Source: Chaetorhynchus papuensis (Eukaryota > Chordata > Aves > Passeriformes > Rhipiduridae). Taken from it: 64,000 nt of DNA. Positions 1 to 12,800 of the stretch are shown here, one piece after another; position 1 is the first letter of the stretch; every line of letters starts with the position of its first letter. Both the position numbers and the translations under genes were made by a program. Under the pieces are notes generated by a model, which searched no databases, was not told the DNA's origin, and saw nothing but the letters and a program-made list of their open reading frames with translations. The stretch is from contig VWYX01000274.1 in the NCBI GenBank assembly GCA_013396525.1, positions 62,001 through 126,000 on the forward strand. Reading direction: 5' to 3'.

Positions 1-647
1 GTATTTTAAAGTGAGATGGTCTATGGCATAACTGTATGGTGTTTGAAAGGGAAAAAATGGATGTGAAAGTGAATGCAAATTTTGGTCTGTGCTGTTACTA
101 AAAGTTTAAAAACTTTATGTAGCCCAAAATGAAAGACTGACTTTCTGTCCATCTGCAGCCCATGGGCCTGTTTCCATATTAAGAGGTTACTGTTCCATAA
201 TGGTCATGGAATATTTCCATAATTGCTGATTACTGGTCCTTTGAGGTGTCAAATGAAGATGCTGTTAGAGATTTTATACAGATTTACCCTATTCCAGATA
301 GAGATGTGAGAATCTGGAATGATCACTGTGGTTTTGTCACTTCCTATTACTAACCTCAGAGGCTTGCCCATGATGACAGTGCTGAACCACGTGGTTCAAT
401 GACACACTGCTTTTGTTCAAATTTGGGAAAGGCTGAGTGGCAGGAACATCTTTTTATAACATTTGTAGATTGTCATTTCTCAGTTAAGGTGGCTGAGGTG
501 CCTTTCTGAGGTAGTTGGATAATTCCCATAAGTTTTGGTCCTGTAACCTTCATAGTAACATTTAAGGCCTTCTGAATCATGTCAATGAATAAAGTAAGTC
601 CTCAACTTTCATTTGTTAAGATTTCCTAATTGAAGGTTTCTGTGTAG

Positions 648-832
648 ATCTTTCAGATTAAATCAGAGGACTGGGTCTTTGCTGATGGTGGATAACACTC
701 CTCAGGGAATATACAACTTAAGAGTTAGAGTTTCTGATGGAGTTTGTCCCGATGTTATATCTACAGTACAAATCCATGTCAAAGACCTGGAAAATGAAGC
801 CATACAAAACTCAGCCACTGTGCGTCTCTCAG
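648..832 (+). CDS. Cadherin exon A: end of last cadherin repeat
   Basis: Reads SFRLNQRTGSLL, then VSDGVCPDVISTVQIHVKDL, the C-terminal strands of a cadherin repeat running into the nonclassic domain. The acceptor is taken at the TAG ending at 647; a second AG at 656 is also usable and would drop three residues. The donor is GTTGGT at 833. The last base starts a split Asp codon completed by the next exon. Confidence 0.85.
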
Positions 833-3800
833 GTTGGTTTTATTTGCTGGTGAGAGTTTAGATCAGCTGCTTCTCTAACTTAATGTTTATGTGGTATAAG
901 TATTATCATATCAATACTTGATATGCTTATCACTGTAGGGTACTTTCTGGTATGTTTCCATATTGTTAAATAAGAAATAAATCGAGAAATTAACTTGTGA
1001 GCTCCCAGTATTTCATGTTTATCTATTTTTGAATCTCCTAAGCAGATGTCACTGCAGAGGAGTTCATAAGGAGAGATGAACATGGCAAAACGAGACATGG
1101 CGAGTTCAAGGAGTTCCTTGCAAAACTCTTACCTGCTAAGCTGAGTGATGTCATTGTCTTCAGTGTGATGAACAGGGATGGAAAACAGACAGATGTGAGA
1201 TTTGCAGTCCGTTCTGGCTTGGCCTATTACAGACCTGAGAAACTACATGCGGAGATGGCAGCCTTTAAACATGAGGTTTGTTCTCTGGGATCATCTGTGG
1301 AAGTCACCCAAACACTGAGTTTGCAGGGTGTATATCCCAAACCCCAGTGGAAAAATATTCTGCATCTACAGATAAGGGCGTTATTGCTTTACTCAGAACA
1401 AAAACACTTGTCAAACAAGTGTTTAATTCAAGCTTTCTCTCTTCTTTTTAGTGCCATACATACAGGTATTGTATGGTTGTACTAAGTTCTGGTTCAATGA
1501 ATGTAATCACTGGGGAGCTGCAGAAAAATGGGTCTCCATTGGTGTCATGGGGTAGATACCTGTGTTTTCTCCAGTCAGTGTTTCATTGTGTAATCCACAA
1601 ATCCCCACATCATCAGCTTGTGTTTAGACACATTGAGTGGAGTCTTGATGCCACCCTGGCAGAAATTGTACAGTACAAAGAGGTGACACTTCACAGAAAA
1701 AGTCCTGCTGGAAGGAATGTGTGGGATAGAGGAACAGTTGCAACAGGTAAGTGAGAGGGAGACAAACCTGTGACTGCATTTATCTCACCAAACGACAACT
1801 TCAAATACAAAGTGACACCCTCCCCCAACTTCTTTTACTGTTGTAAGGAGAAGATAGTTTTTGGATGGAAGAGGTTTTCTTCCCCTTCCTGATGTTCCCT
1901 AATTGTCCTGCTCTCTTAGCATGCCCTCTAACTCAATTACACAGACACACAGTCTGTCTTGGCCACACCTGGATTTTTCTGTGGTCCGGCACAAAGTGAC
2001 ACAGCTCAGCTTTTCACTTGCCCTGGCCATATTGGGGTTTAATACATGGTCCATTGTAGGGATGATTTTTCCCAACGAGAAATCAGCACTTTCCATTTGT
2101 GTAACTGTGGTAGAGTCTGCCTGAGTCTGGGAACCAAACAGGGTTGCCTTGACTTACCACTTGCCTGCATCTTGGTGTATCTTAATGGCTCTGTGGATTA
2201 TGAGAGGCTTTGGAGTGACCACGTAGGAAATGCCAGAGACAGAGAGTATTCATGAAGGGTAACGATTGCTTCTTTTGCACATTTATTGAATTACTGCAAC
2301 AATAATATAGAAAATCCCACAGATTTCAAATATTCTCTGCCATAATATATGACAAGCGAATTCATCAAAGCGGTAACAAGGGGATTGCTTCACGTATTTT
2401 AATGAAAATATATGTTTTTATTAATTATATACCACCTTTCAATATTTAATGAATAGCTTCAGTGAGCAATCACCAATGGTTTACAGAAAACCAATCATAG
2501 CTGGAGAATTCCTCCAGTAGTTTTTCTATGTGTATAACTATAAATATAGAAAATAAGTAATTAGCCCTGGAATTATTCACTGAATTGCTCCATAAATAAT
2601 ATGTTTGCATCACCTCCTGGGGATACAGTTTTACAACAGCAATTTTTATTTAGCAGAAAAATAATCCATCCTAATACTTTAAAGGAGCCAAGGTTGTTTT
2701 ATATACAGTTTTTTCTATAACAGTATTACACAGATGTCTAAATATGCATTACAGACTCTCCACTGATGGTGATAAACATGGGTAGCAGACACAGACCTGC
2801 ATTGACAGGATGCATCATGTCACTATAAAGTATACTCTGTGCCTTTGGGGGCATGGGCATCAATACATGTTATGATATTTGAGAATATAGGGACAAAGGA
2901 TTATAAAGGTCAAAGTCCTTACAGTGGTGAACTGAGATGACTACACAAATGAGAAAAAAATAGAAGCACTTTAGTATTTATGTATTTGTTTTGATCTTTT
3001 CAAAGCTTATTTTTAAGATATTTGCCATATGTTTTACCATTTGGAAAAAAACCCCCATATTAAATTCATAAAGCTCTAGAGTTGTTAGTTTTACATTTGT
3101 GTATCTTATTTATTTGTGTACCACTGTGAGAGTAGTGAGGCCTTTGCCTCACTCACCCAAACTCAGGTTTGGGTACTAAATACACATTTCAGTGTATTTG
3201 AGTCACCAAATGCAGATCAAATTCTGAAGCTTTATAACAGATACCTATGCAAAATTCCCAAATAAGTGGAAGGAACAAATTGTGGTAATTTAGGTGTGTA
3301 GGCTGAAGGACATAAAGCCTGGACTAATGGCAGCCCTGTTCTTGCCTCAATGTGCGCAGCTCTCTTCCCTCCCTGTCTGCCAGTGCTTCCTTGCTCTGTT
3401 TGGAATGGAAGCTGTGATCTCAGAGTCACTATTTCTACATTACCAGACCTGTGTTTACATGAGGCTTATTTATTTGGTACTTGGGCTTTGAGGTGCAACC
3501 GCAATTAATATTAAAAACAGTGAACTAGCAAAGATTAACGTAGCATAGAATACAGTATCCAGTGTGCTGAATTGACTGTGTTTTTTTCCACGCAGTTTGA
3601 CGTGAAATGTAAATTTATGAGGCACAAATCATTAGACTGAATCAGAGTTGCTACAGAGTTGTCTCGTCAGGTCACTTTCTGTGGACATGATTATTGAAGC
3701 AGCTCAGCTCTGCATTTTCCTGTGTCTGTATCCTTTTGTGTGAGAGAATGTAAGAAATAATAGCTGGGTTTTACTGCTGAGGAAGGATTTATCCTGGCTT

Positions 3801-6800
3801 GAGCTGAATCACGCCTGTTGCTCTCAGGGTGCAGAGGTGCTATGCAGATGCTGCAGCTCAGAAGGTGGAGTTGTCAGTACTCTCAGAGCTTTGGTCCTGG
3901 GAAATAATTAGACCAGTACAGATTCAACATGTTCACAGTCAGTCATGTCAGTGACTAAGTTTTTAGGAAATGCTGCTGCTGTAATTTTTTTATGAAATGT
4001 TTCCTGAGTTTTTCAAATTATTTTGCTGTCCTGTGTAATCAGAGATATTACTAAGTAATATTCAAGAAACTAAAGCACTGCATTAAGTCTCTGATGGCTT
4101 CGATTTTTCAGAATTGAGGTAAAAGCCTTCATTAGGATGAGAGTGGTGATGTGTTGAACTGTCTTTTCTCTTAGATGCAGTCAGCTCTACAGCTGAACGT
4201 TTCCCAGATCGATGTTGACGAGTGCAGGAGTGCCAACTGCAGTGAGGGCTGTACCAACCACCTGAGTGTGAGCGACATCCCCACGGTGATGGATACTGGC
4301 AGCGTGTCCTTTGTGTCCCTCACCACCTCCACCCACGGGATCTGCACCTGCTCCGCCCGCGAGTGGCTGCACCAGCCCTGCTCCTCCTACCCTCGCAGCC
4401 CCTGCCTCAATGGGGGCATTTGTATTGACACTTTGAATGGCTACAGGTGAGCAGACTTGCACTGTGCATTATTTCTCCTTCCTGTTTTTAAAGGCTTGAG
4501 TGGTGCTTACAAGGTACTGGTCTGAAATAACCAGAAATGTACTTGTGACTGTTTGAGAAACAAAAAACCCCACAAGTGCACTGGGATGTAAACCTAATGG
4601 CAACAGGGGCGTTCCTGATGACCCCAGTGGGGCTGTGGTCCCAAAAAGTGCGTGAGTAACAAAACCCTGGGGAACACACAGTGGTATAATTAACACATGT
4701 CATTTTTTAAGAGCACCTAATTCAGTATGAAGGCATGTGTGCCCTGTTTTTTTTCTCTTTTCCAGGAGAGTAATAATAAAGATGAATATCAGTGGTAGCA
4801 GCAGGGATGTAGGAGTGAAATGTAGTTCAAACAATGGGTAATAAGGAGCCTAAAAAGCATTAGATAGTAAACTTGCTTTATTATAGCATCACCTGGCATG
4901 CAGCAGTATTCTCTTAGTGAAATTAATTCCAGCTAGGAATTAACCTCCCTGAATTTACTCTGTAATAAATAGATGTTTGGTGTTCTGTGTTACTTATTTA
5001 GGAAAAAAGTTCATTGTTCTCAAAAACTTGGCCTCAAAAATACTTTTCTTTTTGAGGGAGTTAGTATAGGGAATAAAAATACTTTGTACTCTTAAGGTAT
5101 TTTGATAATTGCCAAGCACCCCTGAGATTCTACTAGAATCTTTGTTTCACTGATTTTTTTAACTGTGATTTAATTCTGCATTTGCTGCATGTAAAACCAA
5201 AAAAAAGCTGAGCATTGGGGAATTTTGACTATTTCTTTTGTTTATGGTCTCTCAGATGTCTTTGTCCTGCTTCCTTTCACGGACCAGACTGCCAGCAGAC
5301 TAAGCACAGTTTCCATGGAAATGGTTATGCATGGTTTCGTCCCATCAGACCTTGTTTTGAAAGCTCACTCTCTCTAGAGTTTATTACGGTGGTTCCAGAT
5401 GGACTTTTACTATATAGTGGCCCTTTATCAAATCCAGAACCTGGGAGTACAGAAAACTTCATTGCAATAGGTACTTCTGCATAAGTGTGTGGAAAAATTA
5501 AATGTCTTTTGGGAATGGATTGCTTGTGACCAGTGTAATAATTAGACTGTGAATTGTGTCTTTCCATTTAATGAAGCAACTTATTTTCTGGTTTGAAAAT
5601 ATTTTGAAGCATTTCCTAGCAAGTCTTTCTCCTTTGATGTCTATTTTTGTAGCCTGCACCTCTGGCTTTAGGTTCATCACAGAGTTGTAGAAATGAAGGG
5701 GAAAGCAAAACAGGCAGATTGATATATATAAAAAAATAATCTGCCCAGAAAAACTGTAGTGCTCTAAAGGAATTTAGGTGCTTTGAAGATAGGTATTACA
5801 TGAGCAGTGCAGTCTTAGTCGCGTGTTATTCTTATCTAGTTTGGTAAGAAAAGAAATCCACTTAAACTGCCTTCAGTCTTGGGGCAATTCTGCACTTTTT
5901 TGAACAGGCAATGATGTGATGGATGAATCCAGCCCCATGTGCCACTGTGGGAAGATTCATATATGAGTAGAACTCAGTGCTTTATGTTGACACACATTTA
6001 AAAGGTTACTGGTGTTTATTTTTTGTGAATTAACATACAAGATGCACAGTAAGGTTGGAATTTTATATTTTCCTGATTAACTGAAAGGCGAATAGTTAAT
6101 CATTTATCTCTTTTTTTGCCTTGCTTTGCAGTTAATTGTAAATTTGAGTAGAAGATGGAAGATACCTGCATGTATTAATTGTTTTAGAGCATCATAAAAC
6201 TGCAGGTTGCTTCTCAGGAATTAGTTTCAGTGTTTTGACAGAGAAGTGGAATAATCTAAAGTATATAAGTAAATAATATACTGAATGAGTACTTCTGCTT
6301 AATAGAAGACACAGAGTATAACTCTAGTTATTTCTGTAGTGAACCCCCTGTATGTGACTAGCAATAACCATTAAATCAGTACAGTCACTAACTGCTGAGA
6401 TATCCAAAAGTGAAAGATTCTTGGAGCTGAATTTAATTTCTTATTCATGTTGTATTAGAACTCTCTAGTGGCGTTCCTGTGCTGAAGATGAGCCATGGCT
6501 CAGGTTTTGTGGTGCTGCAGTTTCCAAGTCATCTGAATGTAGCAGACAAGAAGTGGCATCGACTGGAAGTCAGAACCAATGGTCAGGTCAGTTACTGGAT
6601 TTTTTTTTCTACACCTGGATATTAATATTTCCCATAGCATTTCCTTGTGCAGAGACAGAAGGGTATAAGACAGACTGGGTAATTATATATATTGTCTAAC
6701 AGTTCTTGTAGATTTGATGAGTAATTTAAATTTTGGGAAGACCTCATTGTAAATTTCAAATCCACTGATGTTGTAATCCATATTCTGCAATCAGAGGAAT

Positions 6801-9800
6801 CTCTTTGCCTCTTTTAAGCTCTGCAGCAGCACCTGTAGAATGTGGACACTGGAATTCATTACTTGTGCACTAAAAGCAGATAATTACTTACTTGCAAATG
6901 CAGTTACAGATTTTGTGTAAGTGGTTAAAATACTCGGAAGCATAAATAAAGTGCAGAACTAAGTAGCTTCTTTTGCTAAATCGTTCCATTTTGGCTCTCC
7001 TGGTTATTGAAAGATGGAAAACAGAACAGGGAAAAACCCAACCCTTTTTGCTGGATGGTATGCAAGAAGTGAAAGATCCAAATGTGATACAGCAGTTTCA
7101 TTGAATTGTGCAGCAGCTGTTCCCTCAGTAGTGCTGTGTTGTGGCGCAGGATGTTCGCTTCACTCTGGATCGGTGCAGCGCAGCCGTGGTGTCGGAGATA
7201 GAAGGGGTTGGCAGGTGGTTGTCCTCTGAAGATCGCACAAATTGTGAAGTCTTTGGGTCCATTCCACGGAGAGCAAGGTACATTCCTGGAGATTCCCTGA
7301 CAAGCAGTTGAAACAAGGAAACATTTTACCTGTCAGACTGAAGCCAAGTTATTGACGACTAGGAGCATAAAGAGTATTTGCTCATTTCTCGGACCTTCTA
7401 GGACAAGCCTGGACCTTAAAGCGCTAAACAAATGTTAAGAAATTTGTTAGTCCTCTGAGTACTGTTGCAGTACTAAGTGACAACCCCAGACCACTGTGGC
7501 TATCACTGGAGCTTTTGTGGGTCCTCTGTACCATCCTTCACACACAGAATTTCTCTCTGTTCGTCAAGTCACTGAGACCCTGCTGTTGAAAACCTCAGGA
7601 ATTTAGGCCAGTTGGCTTTGGAGTCCTGGGTCCAGTTTGTGCCCCACAGTGCAGGGTGGACAAGAAGGAGCTGGGTACAGTCCAGAGAAGGGCAATGACT
7701 GTGATCAGCTCACCCTGAGAGTAAGAATCAAGAATGAAGGAATTGAGGTCAGTTAACAGAAAAAAGGGAAAACTGAGGAGAGATATGGTAAGTCTCAGTG
7801 TGTATAAAAGAATGGTACAAAGAGGATTTAGACAATCTCTTCTGTACAGGGCCTAAAGTTACAGTGAGGAGTATTCAGGTTATATTTTAGGGAAACCTTT
7901 GTACTAACAAAGATATATGAGCTGTGAAATAGATAGTCCCAGCAAGCAGTCTGATGAGCATTGGGATTAAGCCTTGTCCACAGCTGCATGGAGCTCATCT
8001 GGTCATGAAAGGAGCACAAAAAAAGGGGAAAATATAAGGAAAAATGAAAAAAAAAAAAGAAATGTATTGATAACTCTGGGGAAAAAAAAAGTATGAGGAC
8101 TAAAATACATGGAGTTCTTTGGCTTGGAGAGATGATTGGGAGACAGTGCAGAGCCTGGACATGTTTACCCAGCCTTTAGACCACATGGACCCAAGTTTTA
8201 GGTTTCTGACCTTTGTCATACACAGAACAGTCTTTGTTGTAGTATTCCTACAGCATAGGATGACAGTGCACACACAGAACACTTGAAGGAGAATTTGGTG
8301 TATAGAATATTACAGCTGTTTCTGACTTGAACACAAACATATCCAAAATGAAACAGTGTCCCACAATTAAACTTCCAGTAGGTTTCACTGTCACATTTAA
8401 AACAATACCCTTTATTTTAAAGGGCTGACTTCTGCTCACTGTTTCAGAGAGAGAAGATAAAGTAGTTGCATTCTACTGTTATGTTATAAAGCCTGTGTTA
8501 TTTGGAAATGCAGTGTATTTATTTATTTATCTGCCTGTGTTTGAAGGTAGATGCACATCTGTTTTTATTATTTATATGATTTTTAAAGGTATTTGAATGC
8601 AAACCATGTTCTCCAGCTGGGTGGTGTGAAAGAGTCGTTACCATATTCCTACCCACAATTGCTACACAAACATTTTTCTGGTTGTTTGCGCAATTTCATC
8701 TTGGATACTCAGGTAAGAGCAGAGTAACATTTGCTTTAGCAGAGGAGAAAACTTCGTTATTTAATTTTTGGGAGATTTGTATTACACATCAAACGCTTGC
8801 TTCCATTAATGTATTCAATGCCCACATGCATCTGTGTAAAATACAGGAAAATTCTGTGTTTTTCTGTGATAATTAGAATAACTACCTTGAAAAGTTATTT
8901 CTCAATACAAGGAGATGTATTAATGAGCCAGGAACTGTGTGTTTGCTTATCCCCTGCTTCAAGCATCTGTTTTCCAAGCTTCTTTGTGCATTCAGGGAAC
9001 TTCTGAATGGCAATTGTAAAATAGTATACTTATACCAGCTGTCTGCTTTGTTAGGAAGTATTAGGGTTTTTTTGCTTTCATAGTCAGTTGAGTTTATTCA
9101 AAGGCAGAATACGCTCTTGATAAAATCAGCTGAAGTCTGAATGTCAGAAAGCAAACTTAGTAACTTAAGTAATGCAGATGAGGAACAGACAGTGAAGTGG
9201 TGCAGCTATTTCTGTTTAAAAATGAAATACGTTTCTCGAATAATATTTTTGTGTCATGAATTTTCTCTTGAAGGTATATGACCTTCAGTCTCCTGCAGAG
9301 TCCCTGAACAGCTTCCCTGGCTGCACCCTGACAGATGGGAGCTGTGAGACCATGGGATCTTCTTCCTGTGGTATCCACGGGAGGTGCCTTGGAGACTGGG
9401 GCTCGTTTGCGTGTCACTGTTTGCCAGGCTACCACGGTTATCGATGTGATAAAGGTGAACCCTGTTCTTCTGTTTCATTATTGGTAGGCTGCTAAATTTT
9501 ACAGTACAGGAAAATTCAAATCTTTGCAGGTAATGAATGCTGAGGTGATTTCTGATGTTTACGTTATGTAAAGCCATGTTGCAGTGTAGTTGCTTGTGAT
9601 TGTTAACAATTTCTTGTCTAATTCCCTCTGAGAAATTGCTTTCTTGGTATGGGATCATTTCTTTAATCCTGAGGGTGTTTGTGCAATAACTGTATAATGA
9701 CGTGACTGCATGAGAAAAAAATTGTGAAAAAAATTATTTTATTACAGTTGTTTGATTTGCATCTGTTTACACTTTCAGAAATATCTAATAACCTAAAAAA

Positions 9801-12800
9801 TATGAGTGTGCCAGTACCACTTTCTGTGCAGAATTAGAACCATACACCTGGAATTAGAAATCACTGCTCTGCTGGTGTCAGGAAGAGACTCTGCTGGCTT
9901 AAGGAGCTGTGCTTTGGGAATAGCAGGATCTTTAGCTCTCATGGAGCCAAAGTTTGCAGCAGAAAGACAACTATAAAATAGCAGGTTGTGAAATTTGATT
10001 GTGGTACTTAATACATGGTCTGCAGTCTCTCATCTTGGTCAGAGGTGCTGCTTCCCTGCTGTCATCCCATGTGAGCATTGTAAGGAGGAGCATTAGCAGG
10101 ATCAAGTTGGGTGGGAAAACACCTCTTTACAGAGGAAAATGAAGTGAGACAGTGACTGGGGAAGCTGACTGGGAGATAAATACAGGGGTATGTCCCAAAA
10201 GACAAGCTGTCTCACAGGTCCATGCTGTGCATTGCAATTGTTTCCTTTTACTTTCAACTCTTCTTATCACATTAAGGGAAATAATGCTATTTCCCTCTCC
10301 TCACGAGATGGTTTAAAGGTTTCTGTCCCTCTTAGTGGCCAAGGAGTACACGTTTGAGGCAGGCAGCCACATCCGCTACCAGCTCCCTGTCAGCGTGTCT
10401 GCCCACAGGACGCTGTTCGAGGCCATGGTGCGCACCCGGCAGCCCGACAGCGTCATCACCACCATGCTGTCCCGGGGCAGGGACGAGCACATCACCCTGC
10501 AGGTGAGGGGGCACCCCACACAGACACAGTGGGACATCTCTGCCAGAGACAGCTCACAGAAACACTCGAGTAAGAGATGGAAACAGAACAAAAAACTTAC
10601 GCTGAGCACCGAGACTTTGGAATTTGCTTTACAGATACGTACAGGTCTGGTGCTTTACTTGAGGTATTGACCACTCAGCTGTGGTATCCCATCAGAAATC
10701 AATGCCTGTTGCAGTGAAATACAGTTTCTATACAGAATAGGATGAACAGGGTGTGTACCTGGTGTCCTTTTGAACCACGTGGCCAATTCCATGTAGTTCA
10801 GACTCTGCCAAGCAAGGTGCCTGTGGCAGTTCTAATGATGTCAGGCTCTCAAAGTGACAACCTTCTCATTTTATACACACCACCGAACAAGCCACCTCTT
10901 CAGCCAAGTTGGTTTGAGCTGTCAGTGTAGCTGAGATACACCAGACTCTCAACTATTTGAAGAACCCCCTAAATTTATGCAAGAGAGATCAGGGTATAAT
11001 TACTCCAGGTGACTTAAGATGCTACTGTGAGTATATTGCTACCGTATTTAGGTTGCCTAGTTCAGTAGCACTTGAAGTATATTACACTTAAATGTGTAGT
11101 GTAAACATACCCTAAATTTAAACAAATGCTTTAAGATTGAAGTTACAGGTCAATAAAAAATGCCAGGCAATGACTTTTCTTTGCTTTTTTTGCTATTTGT
11201 TAATTATCCACAAGGTTGTTCAGGGACTCTTAGTGGTCTCATACAATCTGGGTGATGGAGACTATTCTGTAAGCCTTCCCTTCTACCACATTGATAATGG
11301 TGAATGGCATCACATCACACTGGAGAGAAATGAAAATGAATTTACTCTTCGCCTTTATGAAGGAGGTGGGAAGAGAGAGATTACTAAAGCAGCAGGAATA
11401 TACAAAGAGATTGTCATTGACCCCAGCAGCTTGGTCCTTGGAAACACCTACCCATTCAATCAAAACAGGAGTTTTCAAGGTAGGAATTCTTGATCTTGTT
11501 GTTCATAATATGGACCTTTAAAAATGAAGGCATATTGCAGGCAACTTTCTTGTTTATGTAGAGTCCAAAGTACACAGATGTCCTGCATGACACTTAGCAA
11601 CAGGGACAGGTAAGCTGTTCTGACCAGGAAAAGGTACAGCAAATAATTGTCTGCAAATACACATGGCTACTGGACTTGGAACAGTGATGGTCACCTCTTG
11701 CCTTGGCTGCAGAGTGTTCATACCTGGAGATCCAGAAGCTTCTCCCACGTGGACTGTGGATGGCTCCCTGCGTTGGATAGACAGAGCTGGTTCAGTGTCT
11801 GGTTCTGTCCAGTCTGTTTGGCAACTCTTGTTCCCTCCCAAACAAATCCGTCCCTGTGCTGAAAGGAATTTTTCCATTTTCTATGTGCATTGCATAGCAC
11901 CCACCAAATCCTGGTTTATTACCTCTGTATTACCGGATTTTACACTCAGTCAAAGCATTAACTAAAATTAGAAATGGTTTATTGAATTAGAGCTAAAAAT
12001 CTGAATTTTTAGCAACTGAGTAGATGAGGTCACGGTGTCTGTTAAAAGCAAATCAGTTTCCAGCCTGGAAACTGAGTAGTTCCACAAAGGAGAAATATAA
12101 AGAGCTATAAGTCTGGGATATCCATGGCAGCTCTTTGCTCTGAGCTCAGCTGGAAGTTTGGCCTTTGCCTAAACCCACTAAGTAAAGCACAGCAGCACAG
12201 CTTTTATTGTCAAGGAAGACACATCACTGCTGGTTAAATGCTCCTGGTGTCTGTAGGTCACCTCTCTCCCATGCCCTTCACCTCATTAACCGGGTCCTAG
12301 TAAATCCATTCAGAACAACCTGGTCACATTTTCACCAGGAAAAGTACTTCAGTGAATAATACAAAAGTGCCTGGAGAAAAATTAAATAGAGTAATAATTT
12401 ACAATGTAAGTGTATCACAAATTATTTAGAAAAAGATTGTTTTCTATTGCTTTACTAGAAGTATTCCAATAAATAAAGTTTATGATGTGAATTAGGGAGC
12501 ATATTTTGAATTTTTTATTTATGGGAGTAATAGTGTTTGTTTTTAAGTAAATAAAGAAGTCAAATGGTTGCATGAATATCATTTTAATTAAGACAATTAA
12601 TGTTGCTGCTAAGTAGCTGAAACTTTAAGGACTTCAAAGTCATAAAATGTACTTAATTAATCAAAGTATATCTTTTCATGCTGAGGCATCTCGTGCATAC
12701 AAAATTAATGTCACATCTTCAGTACAAATTTTCTGTCTCTGATTGAAGACTCTTTAACCATTATTTGTGGTTTGCTCTTCATACCATAAAGTTAAGCCGT

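Noticed and set aside
657..832. Acceptor at 656 for the first cadherin exon
   Set aside because: Starting at 648 adds SFR, which fits the F-x-L-N-x-x-T-G pattern of cadherin repeats better; the alternative cannot be excluded.
1473..1754. 93-codon frame in cadherin intron B-C
   Set aside because: No splice-compatible match to cadherin domains and no recognised family.
9254..9658. 134-codon minus-strand frame
   Set aside because: It overlaps cadherin exon G on the opposite strand and has no family resemblance.
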